From positions 1 through 7,379 of the forward strand of contig JAHWKC010000108.1 in assembly GCA_019348095.1 (NCBI GenBank): a stretch of DNA of 7,379 nucleotides. The letters run 5' to 3'. Under the pieces are notes generated by a model that saw only the letters and a program-made list of their open reading frames with translations, did not search any database and was not told the DNA's origin. The DNA is from Pseudomonadota bacterium (GTDB lineage: Bacteria > Pseudomonadota > Gammaproteobacteria > Xanthomonadales > Xanthomonadaceae). Below are positions 1 through 6,202 of this stretch, piece by piece. How positions within the stretch are numbered: the stretch's first letter is position 1; each line of letters starts with the position of its first letter. A program made the position numbers and the translations under genes.

Positions 1-522
1 CGCGACCGCGGCGGCGCCGGACGTCCCGACGAGCATCGCGGCGGCGGCGAGCTCGAACGCGCCGGCGCCCTGCGGGGCGAAGATGGCGAGGAAGCCGACC
101 ACCCACGCGAGCAGGAACGAGCCGGCGACCTCGAGGAGCGGCACGGTCGCGAGTCCCGGGAAGGCCTGGAGGTAGACCGTGAACGTCGTCGCCGACCACG
201 CCCAGTGGAGGAGCGTGGTCGCCGCGAGCACCCCATAGGTCGGCCAGTCGAGCCGGACGGCGTCGGTCGGCGTGCCGCGCCGGCGCGCGGCGAGGTAGGC
301 CGGCAGTGCGACGTACCCGCCGAAGCCGACGACGACGTCCGCCGGGAGCTCGTCGAGACTGCGGTAGAAGTGGTGGCCGTACATCTGGCCGAGCGTCGCG
401 CCCTCGCACATGAAGAACGCGGACTCGTAGCGGTAGCAGGGCCGGTTGAACTCGGTGATCTCGCCGCGGGTCCTGTCGGCGACGAATCCGAAGTTGAGGC
501 TCATGTCGCGCCCGTCGAGCAC
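1..522 (-). other. Foreign segment: flippase-like / LPG-synthase TM-region membrane protein fragment
   Basis: This is the part of the 822-to-1 frame that is not FlgL, residues ~101-274. A soluble stretch with two cysteines and several aromatics (C129, C139, MYGHHFY at 147-153) is followed by hydrophobic segments at about 162-179, 196-222, 228-250 and 256-274. The segment from W240 to E257, with core [15 protein letters not shown], resembles the conserved GFLxxFAPGGxGxRE-like signature of the lysylphosphatidylglycerol synthase TM-region / UPF0104 / AglD-type flippase family. Members are polytopic inner-membrane proteins linked to lipid or lipid-linked-sugar handling; the substrate cannot be inferred here. 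Both protein ends are missing. Base usage is even more GC-biased than the flagellar genes, with runs of CGTCG and GACGACGACG and heavy use of GTC, CTC and GAG codons, as in Actinobacteria or haloarchaea, so an origin in a different genome is plausible. The family call is moderate and rests on one motif plus hydrophobicity. The boundary near 522 is approximate. Confidence 0.5.
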
Positions 523-822
523 GTTGGCCTGGATCGCCAGCTCGCGCGCGCGCCGCAGGTTGTCGCCGGCGTCCTCCAGCGCGCCTTCCTGCAGGCGCAG
601 GCGGTGCTCGAGCAGGCCGCTGTTGCGGTCGTACTGTTCGAGCGCGGCGACCGCGTGGTCCAGCCGCTGCGCATTGGAGGCGGCAGCGGGGTCGTCGGCG
701 GCGCGGTTGATACGCGTGCCGCTGATCATTTCCTGCTGGGTGCGGGCGAGTTCCTGCTGGCGTTGCAGCAAGCCGTTCAGGCCCTGCGCGTGCAGGCCGG
801 CGGTGGAGATTCTGAGGTTCAT
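1..822 (-). CDS. flgL: FlgL N-terminus joined in frame to a membrane-protein fragment (partial, runs off left edge)
   Basis: An open frame of 274 codons runs from the ATG at 822 to the window edge without a stop. The first ~100 residues are the N-terminal region of FlgL (HAP3), the second hook-filament junction protein, secreted by the flagellar type III system and assembled between FlgK and the filament. The start [10 protein letters not shown], the AADDPAAA segment at 41-48 and the [12 protein letters not shown] helix at 89-100 fit the flagellin-like D0/D1 coiled coil. The start is supported by GGGAG seven bases upstream. After residue ~100 FlgL resemblance stops: the expected continuation (a QANNGTL-like stretch leading to an ADR motif) is missing, as are the rest of D1 and the C-terminal D0 helix. 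Residues ~101-274 instead resemble an integral membrane protein, described separately. As written the product could not be a working FlgL. FlgL identity of residues 1-100 is high; the reality of the fusion is doubtful, and an assembly join is the leading explanation. Confidence 0.75.
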   Translation of the reverse strand, partial: MNLRISTAGLHAQGLNGLLQRQQELARTQQEMISGTRINRAADDPAAASNAQRLDHAVAALEQYDRNSGLLEHRLRLQEGALEDAGDNLRRARELAIQANVLDGRDMSLNFGFVADRTRGEITEFNRPCYRYESAFFMCEGATLGQMYGHHFYRSLDELPADVVVGFGGYVALPAYLAARRRGTPTDAVRLDWPTYGVLAATTLLHWAWSATTFTVYLQAFPGLATVPLLEVAGSFLLAWVVGFLAIFAPQGAGAFELAAAAMLVGTSGAAAVA

Positions 823-973
823 GCTTGCACTCCCGACACCGTCGTTCCCGCGGACACGGGAACCCAGCGGGTTTCACGCGAAATCCGGACCGCGCCGCCT
901 GGAAGGCCGAGCGAAATCACTGGGTCTTCGCCTTCGCGGCAACGACGGGCAATAGAAGCGAGGTCGAAGTCAG
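823..973 (-). other. flgK-flgL intergenic spacer
   Basis: The 151 bases between the flgK stop and the flgL ATG are almost filled by an imperfect inverted repeat (839-948). What remains is about 16 bases next to flgL, holding its ribosome binding site (GGGAG at 834-830, reading on the minus strand), and about 25 bases after flgK. No convincing sigma-54, sigma-28 or sigma-70 promoter is visible. flgL is therefore probably transcribed from upstream through the hairpin-forming element, which could attenuate or stabilise the message. That regulatory role is inference. Confidence 0.6.
839..948. repeat. REP-like imperfect inverted repeat element (copy 1)
   Basis: The outer arms CGTCGTTCCCGCGGACACGG (840-859) and, on the other strand, CGTCGTTGCCGCGAAGGCGA (947-928) pair over most of ~25 bases, with CCCAG matching further in. 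The left arm also contains its own hairpin, TTCCCG at 845-850 with CGGGAA at 857-862. The whole unit of about 110 bp could fold into one long interrupted stem. Its length, arms and parts of its core (GCGCCGC-TGG) match the element at 4070-4180, so the two are one family. Arms of the type CGTCATTCCCGCGAAGGCGGGAA are common dispersed intergenic repeats in Xanthomonadaceae and other GC-rich proteobacteria; that is remembered knowledge and was not searched. Confidence 0.7.
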
Positions 974-2854
974 TCATCGCCGCACCGCCCCGAGCAAGGT
1001 CTGGAAGATGGTGTCGGCGGTGCTGATGATCTGCGCGGCGGCCTGGTAGGCCTGCTGGTAGCGCAGCAGGTTGGCGGCCTCCTCGTCGAGGTTCACCCCG
1101 GACACCGATTCGCGTTCGGCGATCACCTGCTGGTGGATCGCGCCCTGTGCATCGAGGGTGAGGTCGGCGTGGCGTGCCTCGCTGCCGATCCGGCCGGTGA
1201 GGTTGGCCAGCCCCGCGGTCAGGCCGACGGTGCCGCCCGACAGCACGCCACGCTCGTCCAGCGCGGCCAGCTCGCGCATGTTGCCGTTGTCGGACGAGCG
1301 CGGCGGCGTGCGTTGCAGGCTGAAGCTGTCGCCGGCCGCCGGCGTGCCCTGCAGTGCCAGTGACCAGCCGGCGCCGGTGATCGGGCTGCCGGGCGTGTAG
1401 GTGACCGGGCTGCCGCCGTTGATCGTGTACTGGCCGGCATCGATGAACTCGATCGTCGCGCCGGTGAAGGAGGCAAACGCGTCAGGGCCGGTGACGCGGG
1501 CCGCGCCGGTGGAGGCATCGCCGAGGTTGGCGGTGTCGGCACTGGCCTGCAGCGGGCGCGCCGCGGCGATGCCGAGCGGGTCCTGCAATGCGACCTGCAG
1601 ACCGCCGGCCGCGCCCGCGGTCGGCCGCAGCGAGAAACGGTCGCCATTGGCGGGCGTCCCGCCGACGACCACTTCGACCCCGTCGATCAGCAGCGGATCG
1701 GCGGCACTGCCGGTGCCGCCCAGCGCGACCGGCTCGCCGCTGTCGGCGCGCGCCGCGCTCCAGCTGCCGCCATCGAAGCGCAGCACCAGATCATGGCCCT
1801 TGAGCGCACCGGGGTCGCCGAAGCTGGCCGAGAGCGTCGCGCTGCCGGTGTTGTCGGCGTGGCGGTCGATCCGCGGCGCCGGCAGCGAGAAGAAATCCGC
1901 GCCGGGCTGGCCGTTGTAGTCGACGCCGGCGTTCTGGGTGGCGTTGAAGGTCTCGGCAAACGCCACCGCGATCCGGCCGATCTCGGCGCGCGCCGGGTCG
2001 AGCACCCGGCCGCGGAATTCGAGCAACCCGCCGACCTCGCCCGAAACGCTGGTGGCCGGCAGCCGCACCGGCCCGGCGCCGCTTTCCACCGCCAGTTGCA
2101 CGCGGTCGGGGCGGTAGGGGTCGTTGACCGTGCTCAGCGCCATCGCGCGGTTGCCCAGCACCAGCGCCTGGCCGCCGGCGGTGAACACGTTCATCGCGCC
2201 GTCGTCCTGCTCGATGGTGTCGGCGCCGACCAGGCTGGCGAGCTTGTCGATGCGCAGCGCGCGCTGGTCGAGCAGGTCCGGGGTCGCGTTGCTGCCGGCG
2301 GCAGTGATGTTCTTGTTGAGCGCGGCGATCTCGCTGGCCAGCCGGTTGGCCTCCGCGACTCGCGCGGTGATGCGCTCGTCGACCTCGTCCTCGATCCGCG
2401 ACAGCTCGCCGTCCAGCGAGCGCCAGCGCGAAGCGAGCTGCTCGCCCGAGCTCAATACCTGGCCGCGCGTGACCGCCGAGGTCGGGTCGGCGACCACCCC
2501 CTCGGTGGCGGCGAAGAACGCCGACCACGGCGCCGACAGCCCGGTCGCCGGATCCGATACCAGCCCGTCGATGCGGGCCGAAAGCGAGGACATCTGCTGC
2601 AGGCGACCGAGCTCGCCGCTGCTGTCGACCTGGCGCGCAAACACCAGGCCGTCAGCCAGCCGCTGCAGGCGGGTGACGTCGACGCCGCCGCCGATGTGCT
2701 GGGTGCCCACGCCCTGGCCCGGGCGTGATGTCAGTTCCACCCGCTGGCGGCTGTAGCCCGGGGTGGCGGCGTTGGCGACGTTGTTGCCGACCGTCGACAG
2801 CGCGCGCTGGAACGCGAGCAGGGCGGAGCTTCCGGTGGAGAGCATGTCACCCAT
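974..2854 (-). CDS. flgK: Flagellar hook-associated protein 1 (FlgK/HAP1)
   Basis: FlgK forms the first hook-filament junction layer. It is exported unfolded by the flagellar type III apparatus, usually with the FlgN chaperone, and sits between the FlgE hook and FlgL. The 626-residue product has the N-terminal D0/D1 signature NNVANAATPGYSRQRVEL at 24-41 and the C-terminal D0 helix of the rod/hook/HAP superfamily, with NLDEEAANLLRYQQAYQAAA at 588-607 just before the end. Between them, about 330-520 is a large variable surface region containing two similar motifs, GTPANGDRFSL (399-409) and GTPAAGDSFSL (503-513), probably a repeated sub-domain. DNGNMRELAAL follows at 522-532. Enterobacterial FlgK is near 547 residues, while Xanthomonadaceae forms are commonly longer, as here. 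No cysteine is present. The start at 2854 is preferred over the ATG at 2845 because MGDMLSTGSS aligns with the usual FlgK N-terminus and GAGG lies about nine bases upstream. Only two bases separate it from the flgJ stop, so translation is likely coupled. Confidence 0.97.
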   Translation of the reverse strand: MGDMLSTGSSALLAFQRALSTVGNNVANAATPGYSRQRVELTSRPGQGVGTQHIGGGVDVTRLQRLADGLVFARQVDSSGELGRLQQMSSLSARIDGLVSDPATGLSAPWSAFFAATEGVVADPTSAVTRGQVLSSGEQLASRWRSLDGELSRIEDEVDERITARVAEANRLASEIAALNKNITAAGSNATPDLLDQRALRIDKLASLVGADTIEQDDGAMNVFTAGGQALVLGNRAMALSTVNDPYRPDRVQLAVESGAGPVRLPATSVSGEVGGLLEFRGRVLDPARAEIGRIAVAFAETFNATQNAGVDYNGQPGADFFSLPAPRIDRHADNTGSATLSASFGDPGALKGHDLVLRFDGGSWSAARADSGEPVALGGTGSAADPLLIDGVEVVVGGTPANGDRFSLRPTAGAAGGLQVALQDPLGIAAARPLQASADTANLGDASTGAARVTGPDAFASFTGATIEFIDAGQYTINGGSPVTYTPGSPITGAGWSLALQGTPAAGDSFSLQRTPPRSSDNGNMRELAALDERGVLSGGTVGLTAGLANLTGRIGSEARHADLTLDAQGAIHQQVIAERESVSGVNLDEEAANLLRYQQAYQAAAQIISTADTIFQTLLGAVRR

Positions 2855-2856
2855 GG

Positions 2857-3981
2857 TCAGCCTCGCGTGGTCGGGTCGTGCAGCGCGGCGTGCGCGGGGG
2901 CGTGGCTGTCTTCCAGCGCCCCAAGTGCGCGTTCGCGATCGTCATCCAGCGCGCCAAGTGCGCGCTGGAGGGTCGGCCCATTGGCGATCGCGGAGATCTT
3001 GGCTGCGTAGGACGGATCGGTGGCATAGCCGGCCTGCTGCAGTGCCGAGGCGAAGCGGCCTGCATCGGTGCCCGCCGCAAGTGCACCGGCGTAGCGCTCG
3101 TTGCGCATCAGCCGGGCGTAGTCGGCGAAGCTGTCGTGGACCGAGCCGTAGGCGCGGAAATCGGCGCGCTCGTTGCGGCGCACGCCGCCGACGAATTCAT
3201 GGGTGGCGGCGTTGACGCGCCCGCCGTCCCAGCGGGCACCGGCCTTGATCCCGAACAGGTTGTGCGAACTCGCGCCTTCGCGGCCGCCGGCCAGGCGCCG
3301 GCCCCAGCCGGTCTCCAGCGCGGCCTGCGCGACCAGCGCCTTGGCCGACACGCCCAGTTCGGCGGCGGTGCGCTGCGCATGCGGCCAGATCGATTTGACG
3401 AAGGCCTCCGGGCTGCTGCAGTCCAGTGGCGCCCGGCTGTCGCAGGCGGCGGTGTCGTGGGCCTTGCCCGTGCCGGTCGGCGACGCGGCCGGCGCGATCG
3501 GCCGGACCGCCGGTGGCTGGATGTCCATCGCCGTCATCGACACGCCGCTGCGGCTCGGCGCCAGGGCGAAGCCGCCGGTCATAGAGGCCGCCATCTTCAT
3601 CATCGAACCGCCATGCGAGTAGGGCATCGCCATCGGCAGCGCCGCCGCCGGCGCGCGCTGCGGCAGCGGCATGGGCGCGGCGGACCTGTGCTGTCCTTCG
3701 GCGCCGCCGCTGCCGCCGCCACGCTCGAGCTGGCGCACGATCATCGGCGCCAGGCCGAGGCCTCGCCCCTTGGTGATCTCGCGGGCGAGCTGCTGGTCGT
3801 ACATGTCGCGGTACATCGTGTTGTCGCCCAGCATCGAGTCGCCCATGCTCGCGCTGCGCATCGACTTGAGCATCAGCTGCGCGAACTGCGACTCCAGCTC
3901 GCGCGCAGCCGTCTGCAGGCGCTCGCGCGATTGCGTCGGCTGCGGGGTGATCGCGAGTTCGGTGGCGGAGGGCAGGCGCAT
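2857..3981 (-). CDS. flgJ: Flagellar rod-cap protein and peptidoglycan hydrolase FlgJ
   Basis: FlgJ caps the growing rod in the periplasm and cuts a hole in peptidoglycan for it. In this 374-residue product, residues ~25-87 are the rod-binding domain, with ARELESQFAQLMLKSM (26-41), MYDQQLAREI (60-69) and GLGLAPMIVRQL (74-85). Residues ~190-340 are a glucosaminidase-type (GH73) domain. E223 in ALETGWG matches the catalytic glutamate, NLFGIKA (241-247) is conserved, and E262 (HEFVGG) and D287 (DSFADY) fit the second acidic residue and neighbouring site. AGYATDPSYAAKI (317-329) is typical of the domain's end. Between them is a ~100-residue linker rich in Met, Pro and Ala, with two cysteines (C180, C188). 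The C-terminus carries an 11-residue tandem repeat. I chose the ATG at 3981 because the open frame upstream to 4131 lies in the REP-like element and is not FlgJ-like; family members start near this point. No good Shine-Dalgarno is seen, and a possible sigma-54 promoter lies directly upstream. Confidence 0.95.
   Translation of the reverse strand: MRLPSATELAITPQPTQSRERLQTAARELESQFAQLMLKSMRSASMGDSMLGDNTMYRDMYDQQLAREITKGRGLGLAPMIVRQLERGGGSGGAEGQHRSAAPMPLPQRAPAAALPMAMPYSHGGSMMKMAASMTGGFALAPSRSGVSMTAMDIQPPAVRPIAPAASPTGTGKAHDTAACDSRAPLDCSSPEAFVKSIWPHAQRTAAELGVSAKALVAQAALETGWGRRLAGGREGASSHNLFGIKAGARWDGGRVNAATHEFVGGVRRNERADFRAYGSVHDSFADYARLMRNERYAGALAAGTDAGRFASALQQAGYATDPSYAAKISAIANGPTLQRALGALDDDRERALGALEDSHAPAHAALHDPTTRG
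2913..2964 (-). repeat. 33-bp tandem duplication at the flgJ 3' end
   Basis: The 19-base strings at 2913-2931 and 2946-2964 differ at one base and lie 33 bases apart, exactly 11 codons. They encode RALGALDDDRE followed by RALGALEDSHA, residues 340-361 of FlgJ, beyond the end of the glucosaminidase domain. The in-frame spacing points to a slippage or unequal-crossover duplication tolerated in a flexible tail. Confidence 0.7.
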
Positions 3982-3992
3982 ATCCGGGTCAG

Positions 3993-4008
3993 TGCAAGGG
4001 TTGTGCCT
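3993..4008 (-). promoter_or_regulatory. Possible sigma-54 (RpoN) -24/-12 promoter upstream of flgJ
   Basis: Read on the minus strand from 4008 to 3993 the sequence is AGGCACAACCCTTGCA. It has the invariant GG (4007-4006), ten bases, then GC (3995-3994), and matches 10 of 12 specified positions of TGGCAC-G-N4-TTGCW. RpoN with a FleQ-type activator drives many flagellar operons in Xanthomonas and Pseudomonas relatives, so the context is suitable. The expected transcription start, 12 bases past the GC, falls at about 3982, next to the flgJ ATG, which would make the message leaderless. That position is unusual and lowers confidence. No activator site was identified. Confidence 0.35.
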
Positions 4009-4069
4009 CGGGGAGCGGGAGTGAGGTCGGTGTTTGTCGGATGTGGGGTTGAGGGGGCGCGCTTCTCTG

Positions 4070-4180
4070 CTCGTCATTCCCGCAAAGGCGGGCACCGAGC
4101 GACTTGCGCGTTTCGGCCAGCGGCGCCGCAAGCGCCATTGTTGAAATGCGCTGGATCCGCGCGTTCGCGGGGATGACGAG
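4070..4180. repeat. REP-like imperfect inverted repeat element (copy 2)
   Basis: The termini CTCGTCAT (4070-4077) and ATGACGAG (4173-4180) are exact inverted repeats, and pairing continues inward through CCCGC/GCGGG-type sequence and AGCG. Each arm also has its own small hairpin: CCCGC-AAAG-GCGGG at 4079-4092 and CCGCG-CGTT-CGCGG at 4157-4170. This is the layout of two REP units facing each other. The 111-bp unit resembles the element at 839-948, most clearly when one of them is reverse-complemented. There is no T-run, so it is not a classical intrinsic terminator, but it could protect the flgFGHI mRNA end or reduce read-through. Function is inference. Confidence 0.75.
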
Positions 4181-4200
4181 GCGGTTGCAGGGATGACGAG
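4170..4200. repeat. 11-bp direct repeat at the end of the REP-like element
   Basis: GGGATGACGAG occurs at 4170-4180, as the end of the inverted repeat, and again at 4190-4200, with nine bases between. The second copy looks like a leftover terminus of a further REP unit or a small duplication beside the flgI 3' end. Confidence 0.7.
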
Positions 4201-4218
4201 TGCTGGCGGCGGTGATCA

Positions 4219-5322
4219 TCAAATCACTTCCAGCTCGGCCCGCAGCGCACCTGCGCGCTTGAGCGCTTCCAGGATCGCGACGATGTCGCCCGGTGCGGCG
4301 CCGACGGCATTGACCGCGCGCACGATGGCTTCCAGCGAGGTGCCGCCGGCGAACATGAACATGCGGCTGGAGTCCTCGACCGCCTCGATCGTCGATTGCG
4401 GGGTGACGACGGTGGCGCCGTCGCCGAACGGGTTGGGCTGGTCCACTTGCAGGGATTCGACGATCGACACGGTCAGCGAGCCATGCGCGACCGCGGCCGG
4501 CAGCACGGTGACGTGGCCGCCCATGACCACGGTCCCGGTGCGCGAGTTGACGATGACCTTGGCCGGCGCCGCGCCCGGGCTCACGTCGAGCACTTCGAGC
4601 TGCGCCAGAAAACCGATGCGGTCGCCCGGCGGCGGCGTCACCTCGATGGTCACGCCGTCGAGTGCGCGCGCACGGCCGGGGCCGAATGCGCTTTCGACCG
4701 CAGCGACTATCCGCGAGGCGGTGGTGAAGTCGAACTCGTGCAGGTTCAGCAGGATGTTGCCGGTCGGCGCCGCGCCGGCGACCGCGCGCTCCACGATCGC
4801 GCCGTTGGGGATGCGCCCGCCGTTGGGCGCGTTGACCGAGATGCGCGAGCCGTCGCGGCCGGAGGCGCCGAAGCCGCTGACCACCAGGCTGCCCTGGGCG
4901 ATCGCGTAGACCTGGCCGTCGGCGCCTTTCAGTGGCGCCATCAGCAGGCTGCCGCCGCGCAAGGAGCCGGCATTGCCGATCGAGGACACGGTGACGTCGA
5001 TGTTCTGGCCGGGCTTGGCGTAGGCCGGCAACTCGGCGTGGATCGCGACCGCGGCTACGTTCTTGAGCTGCGGATTGACCCCCGGCGGAATGGTCACGCC
5101 GAGCTGATCGAGCATCGTCTTGAGGCTCTGCACGGTGAACGGCGTCTGGCTGGTGCGGTCGCCGCTGCCGTCCAGGCCGACCACCAGGCCGTAGCCGACC
5201 AGCGGATTGCCGCGCACCCCCGCGACCTGCGCCAGGTCCTTGATCCGCTCGGCGAAGGCGGCGCCGCTGAACAACAGGGCGAACAGGGCGAGCGACGCGA
5301 TGCGGGCTTTCGAGGGACGCAT
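4219..5322 (-). CDS. flgI: Flagellar P-ring protein FlgI
   Basis: FlgI is exported by the Sec system and polymerises around the distal rod as the P-ring, the bushing at the peptidoglycan layer, with FlgA acting as its periplasmic chaperone. The 367-residue product is of normal family length. It begins with a clear signal peptide: basic residues R2, K5 and R7, a hydrophobic core, and the likely cleavage site AFA/ER after residue 24. Typical FlgI sequence follows: [20 protein letters not shown] (26-45), VVGLDGSGD, a [11 protein letters not shown] segment, the [20 protein letters not shown] stretch, [15 protein letters not shown] and a C-terminal [14 protein letters not shown] ending. No cysteine is present, although the E. 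coli protein has a disulfide. The start at 5322 gives the intact signal peptide. It lies 11 bases after the flgH stop, with a GAGGA ribosome binding site overlapping that TGA, so translation of flgH and flgI is probably coupled. Confidence 0.98.
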   Translation of the reverse strand: MRPSKARIASLALFALLFSGAAFAERIKDLAQVAGVRGNPLVGYGLVVGLDGSGDRTSQTPFTVQSLKTMLDQLGVTIPPGVNPQLKNVAAVAIHAELPAYAKPGQNIDVTVSSIGNAGSLRGGSLLMAPLKGADGQVYAIAQGSLVVSGFGASGRDGSRISVNAPNGGRIPNGAIVERAVAGAAPTGNILLNLHEFDFTTASRIVAAVESAFGPGRARALDGVTIEVTPPPGDRIGFLAQLEVLDVSPGAAPAKVIVNSRTGTVVMGGHVTVLPAAVAHGSLTVSIVESLQVDQPNPFGDGATVVTPQSTIEAVEDSSRMFMFAGGTSLEAIVRAVNAVGAAPGDIVAILEALKRAGALRAELEVI

Positions 5323-5333
5323 GGGTGCAGTCC

Positions 5334-6179
5334 TCAGTAAGGGAAGGCAGCGGAGTTGAAGAAGCGGCCCAGCCAGCCCATCGCGTTGGACCGCGCCAGC
5401 GTGCCGCGGCCGCCGTAGACGATGCGGGCCTCGCCGACGCGGTCGGAACTGATGCGGTTGTCGGGACCGATATCGGCGGTGCGCACGATTCCTTGAACCT
5501 GGACCAGCTCGTCGCCCTGGTTCAGGCGCATGCGCTTCTGGCCGGCGACCAGCAGGTTGCCGTTGCCGAGTTCGCGCACCACCGTGACGGTGATCTCGCC
5601 GTCGAGCTGGTTGCTCTGCGCGCTGTTGCCGGCGCCGGAGAAGTCGCGGGTGCCCTCGATCTCGGCCTCGAGGATGGATTGGCCGGCGTAGGTCACCGGC
5701 AACCCGGCGACGATGGGCGCGCCCATGCCGATGCCGGACTCCTTGGTGACCGAGGTCTGCGCGACCGAGCGCGAGGCGGTGCGTTCGGTCAGCACGATCG
5801 TCAGCAGGTCGCCGACGCCGCGTGCCTTGTTGTCCTGGAACAGCCGCAGGCCGCGTCCGCTGCCGCCCCCGCCGTTGGCAGCGGCGTAGATCGAACCGCC
5901 GGTGCCGGCCGCGGACGCCTGCGCGAGCGGTCCGGCGGGCATCGCAGTATCGGTCATGTCGAGCTGCGCCGCATACGGCGAGGCCGCCTGCGGCACCACC
6001 GGCTCGAACGGGCGCACATCGCCCATCACCGTGGCGCAGCCGGTCAGCACGACCAACAGCACGCCGCTCATCGACAGCACGGCTCGCGCCGACTTCCCTG
6101 CCGTGATTCCCCAGGTGGCGGGAGTGACGGCACCGGAGCGGCGGCCGGGAAGCTTCATCAGTGCGGCGAGCGTTTTCAT
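5334..6179 (-). CDS. flgH: Flagellar L-ring lipoprotein FlgH
   Basis: FlgH is an outer-membrane lipoprotein that forms the L-ring around the distal rod above the P-ring. The lipobox LTGC at 45-48 follows a short hydrophobic stretch, so C48 is the predicted lipidated cysteine and the mature protein is about 234 residues, close to family size. Family segments include [20 protein letters not shown] (117-136), the [10 protein letters not shown] and [12 protein letters not shown] region (191-217) and [20 protein letters not shown] (231-250). The N-terminus is uncertain. The ATG at 6179 gives an unusually long leader of 47 residues with K29 and R32 before the core; it has an AGAGAG-like ribosome binding site about eight bases upstream and lies 23 bases after flgG. 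The ATG at 6158 has no visible site. The ATG at 6071 would leave a leader of 11 residues with no positive charge, which is too short. The identity is secure; the exact start is less so. Confidence 0.95.
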   Translation of the reverse strand: MKTLAALMKLPGRRSGAVTPATWGITAGKSARAVLSMSGVLLVVLTGCATVMGDVRPFEPVVPQAASPYAAQLDMTDTAMPAGPLAQASAAGTGGSIYAAANGGGGSGRGLRLFQDNKARGVGDLLTIVLTERTASRSVAQTSVTKESGIGMGAPIVAGLPVTYAGQSILEAEIEGTRDFSGAGNSAQSNQLDGEITVTVVRELGNGNLLVAGQKRMRLNQGDELVQVQGIVRTADIGPDNRISSDRVGEARIVYGGRGTLARSNAMGWLGRFFNSAAFPY

Positions 6180-6202
6180 TGCGGCTCTCTGGCGTTGCGG
6201 GA

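Larger units (their letters stand above)
3982..4218 (-). other. flgI-flgJ intergenic spacer
   Basis: These 237 bases hold no credible gene. Reading from flgI towards flgJ there is an 11-base direct repeat next to the flgI stop (4190-4200 and 4170-4180), a REP-like inverted repeat (4070-4180), about 60 bases of unremarkable sequence, and a -24/-12-like promoter match (4007-3994) abutting the flgJ ATG. The gap contrasts with the tight 2-40 base spacings elsewhere in the operon. It suggests that flgJKL may be a separately controlled transcriptional unit, though read-through from flgI is equally possible. Confidence 0.6.

Noticed and set aside
1..822. The FlgL-membrane protein frame as a novel secreted or anchored flagellar system
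   Set aside because: The domain pair makes no mechanistic sense, composition shifts at the join, and a second in-frame join exists at the other end, so a chimeric contig is more likely.
2843..2845. Alternative flgK start at the ATG three codons in
   Set aside because: The upstream ATG at 2854 has a better spaced GAGG and gives the usual FlgK N-terminus.
3982..4131. 50-residue N-terminal extension of FlgJ from an upstream ATG at 4131
   Set aside because: The extension is translated largely from the REP-like element and spacer, is unlike any FlgJ N-terminus, and the ATG at 3981 matches the family start.
1793..4176. Plus-strand frames 1793-2728 and 2725-4176 as possible genes
   Set aside because: They are antisense shadows of flgK and flgJ. 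They have arginine-rich, low-complexity translations and no supported starts.
4070..4180. Inverted repeat as an intrinsic terminator after flgI
   Set aside because: The stem is long and interrupted and has no following T-run on either strand, and a related unit occurs after flgK. A dispersed REP-like repeat explains it better.
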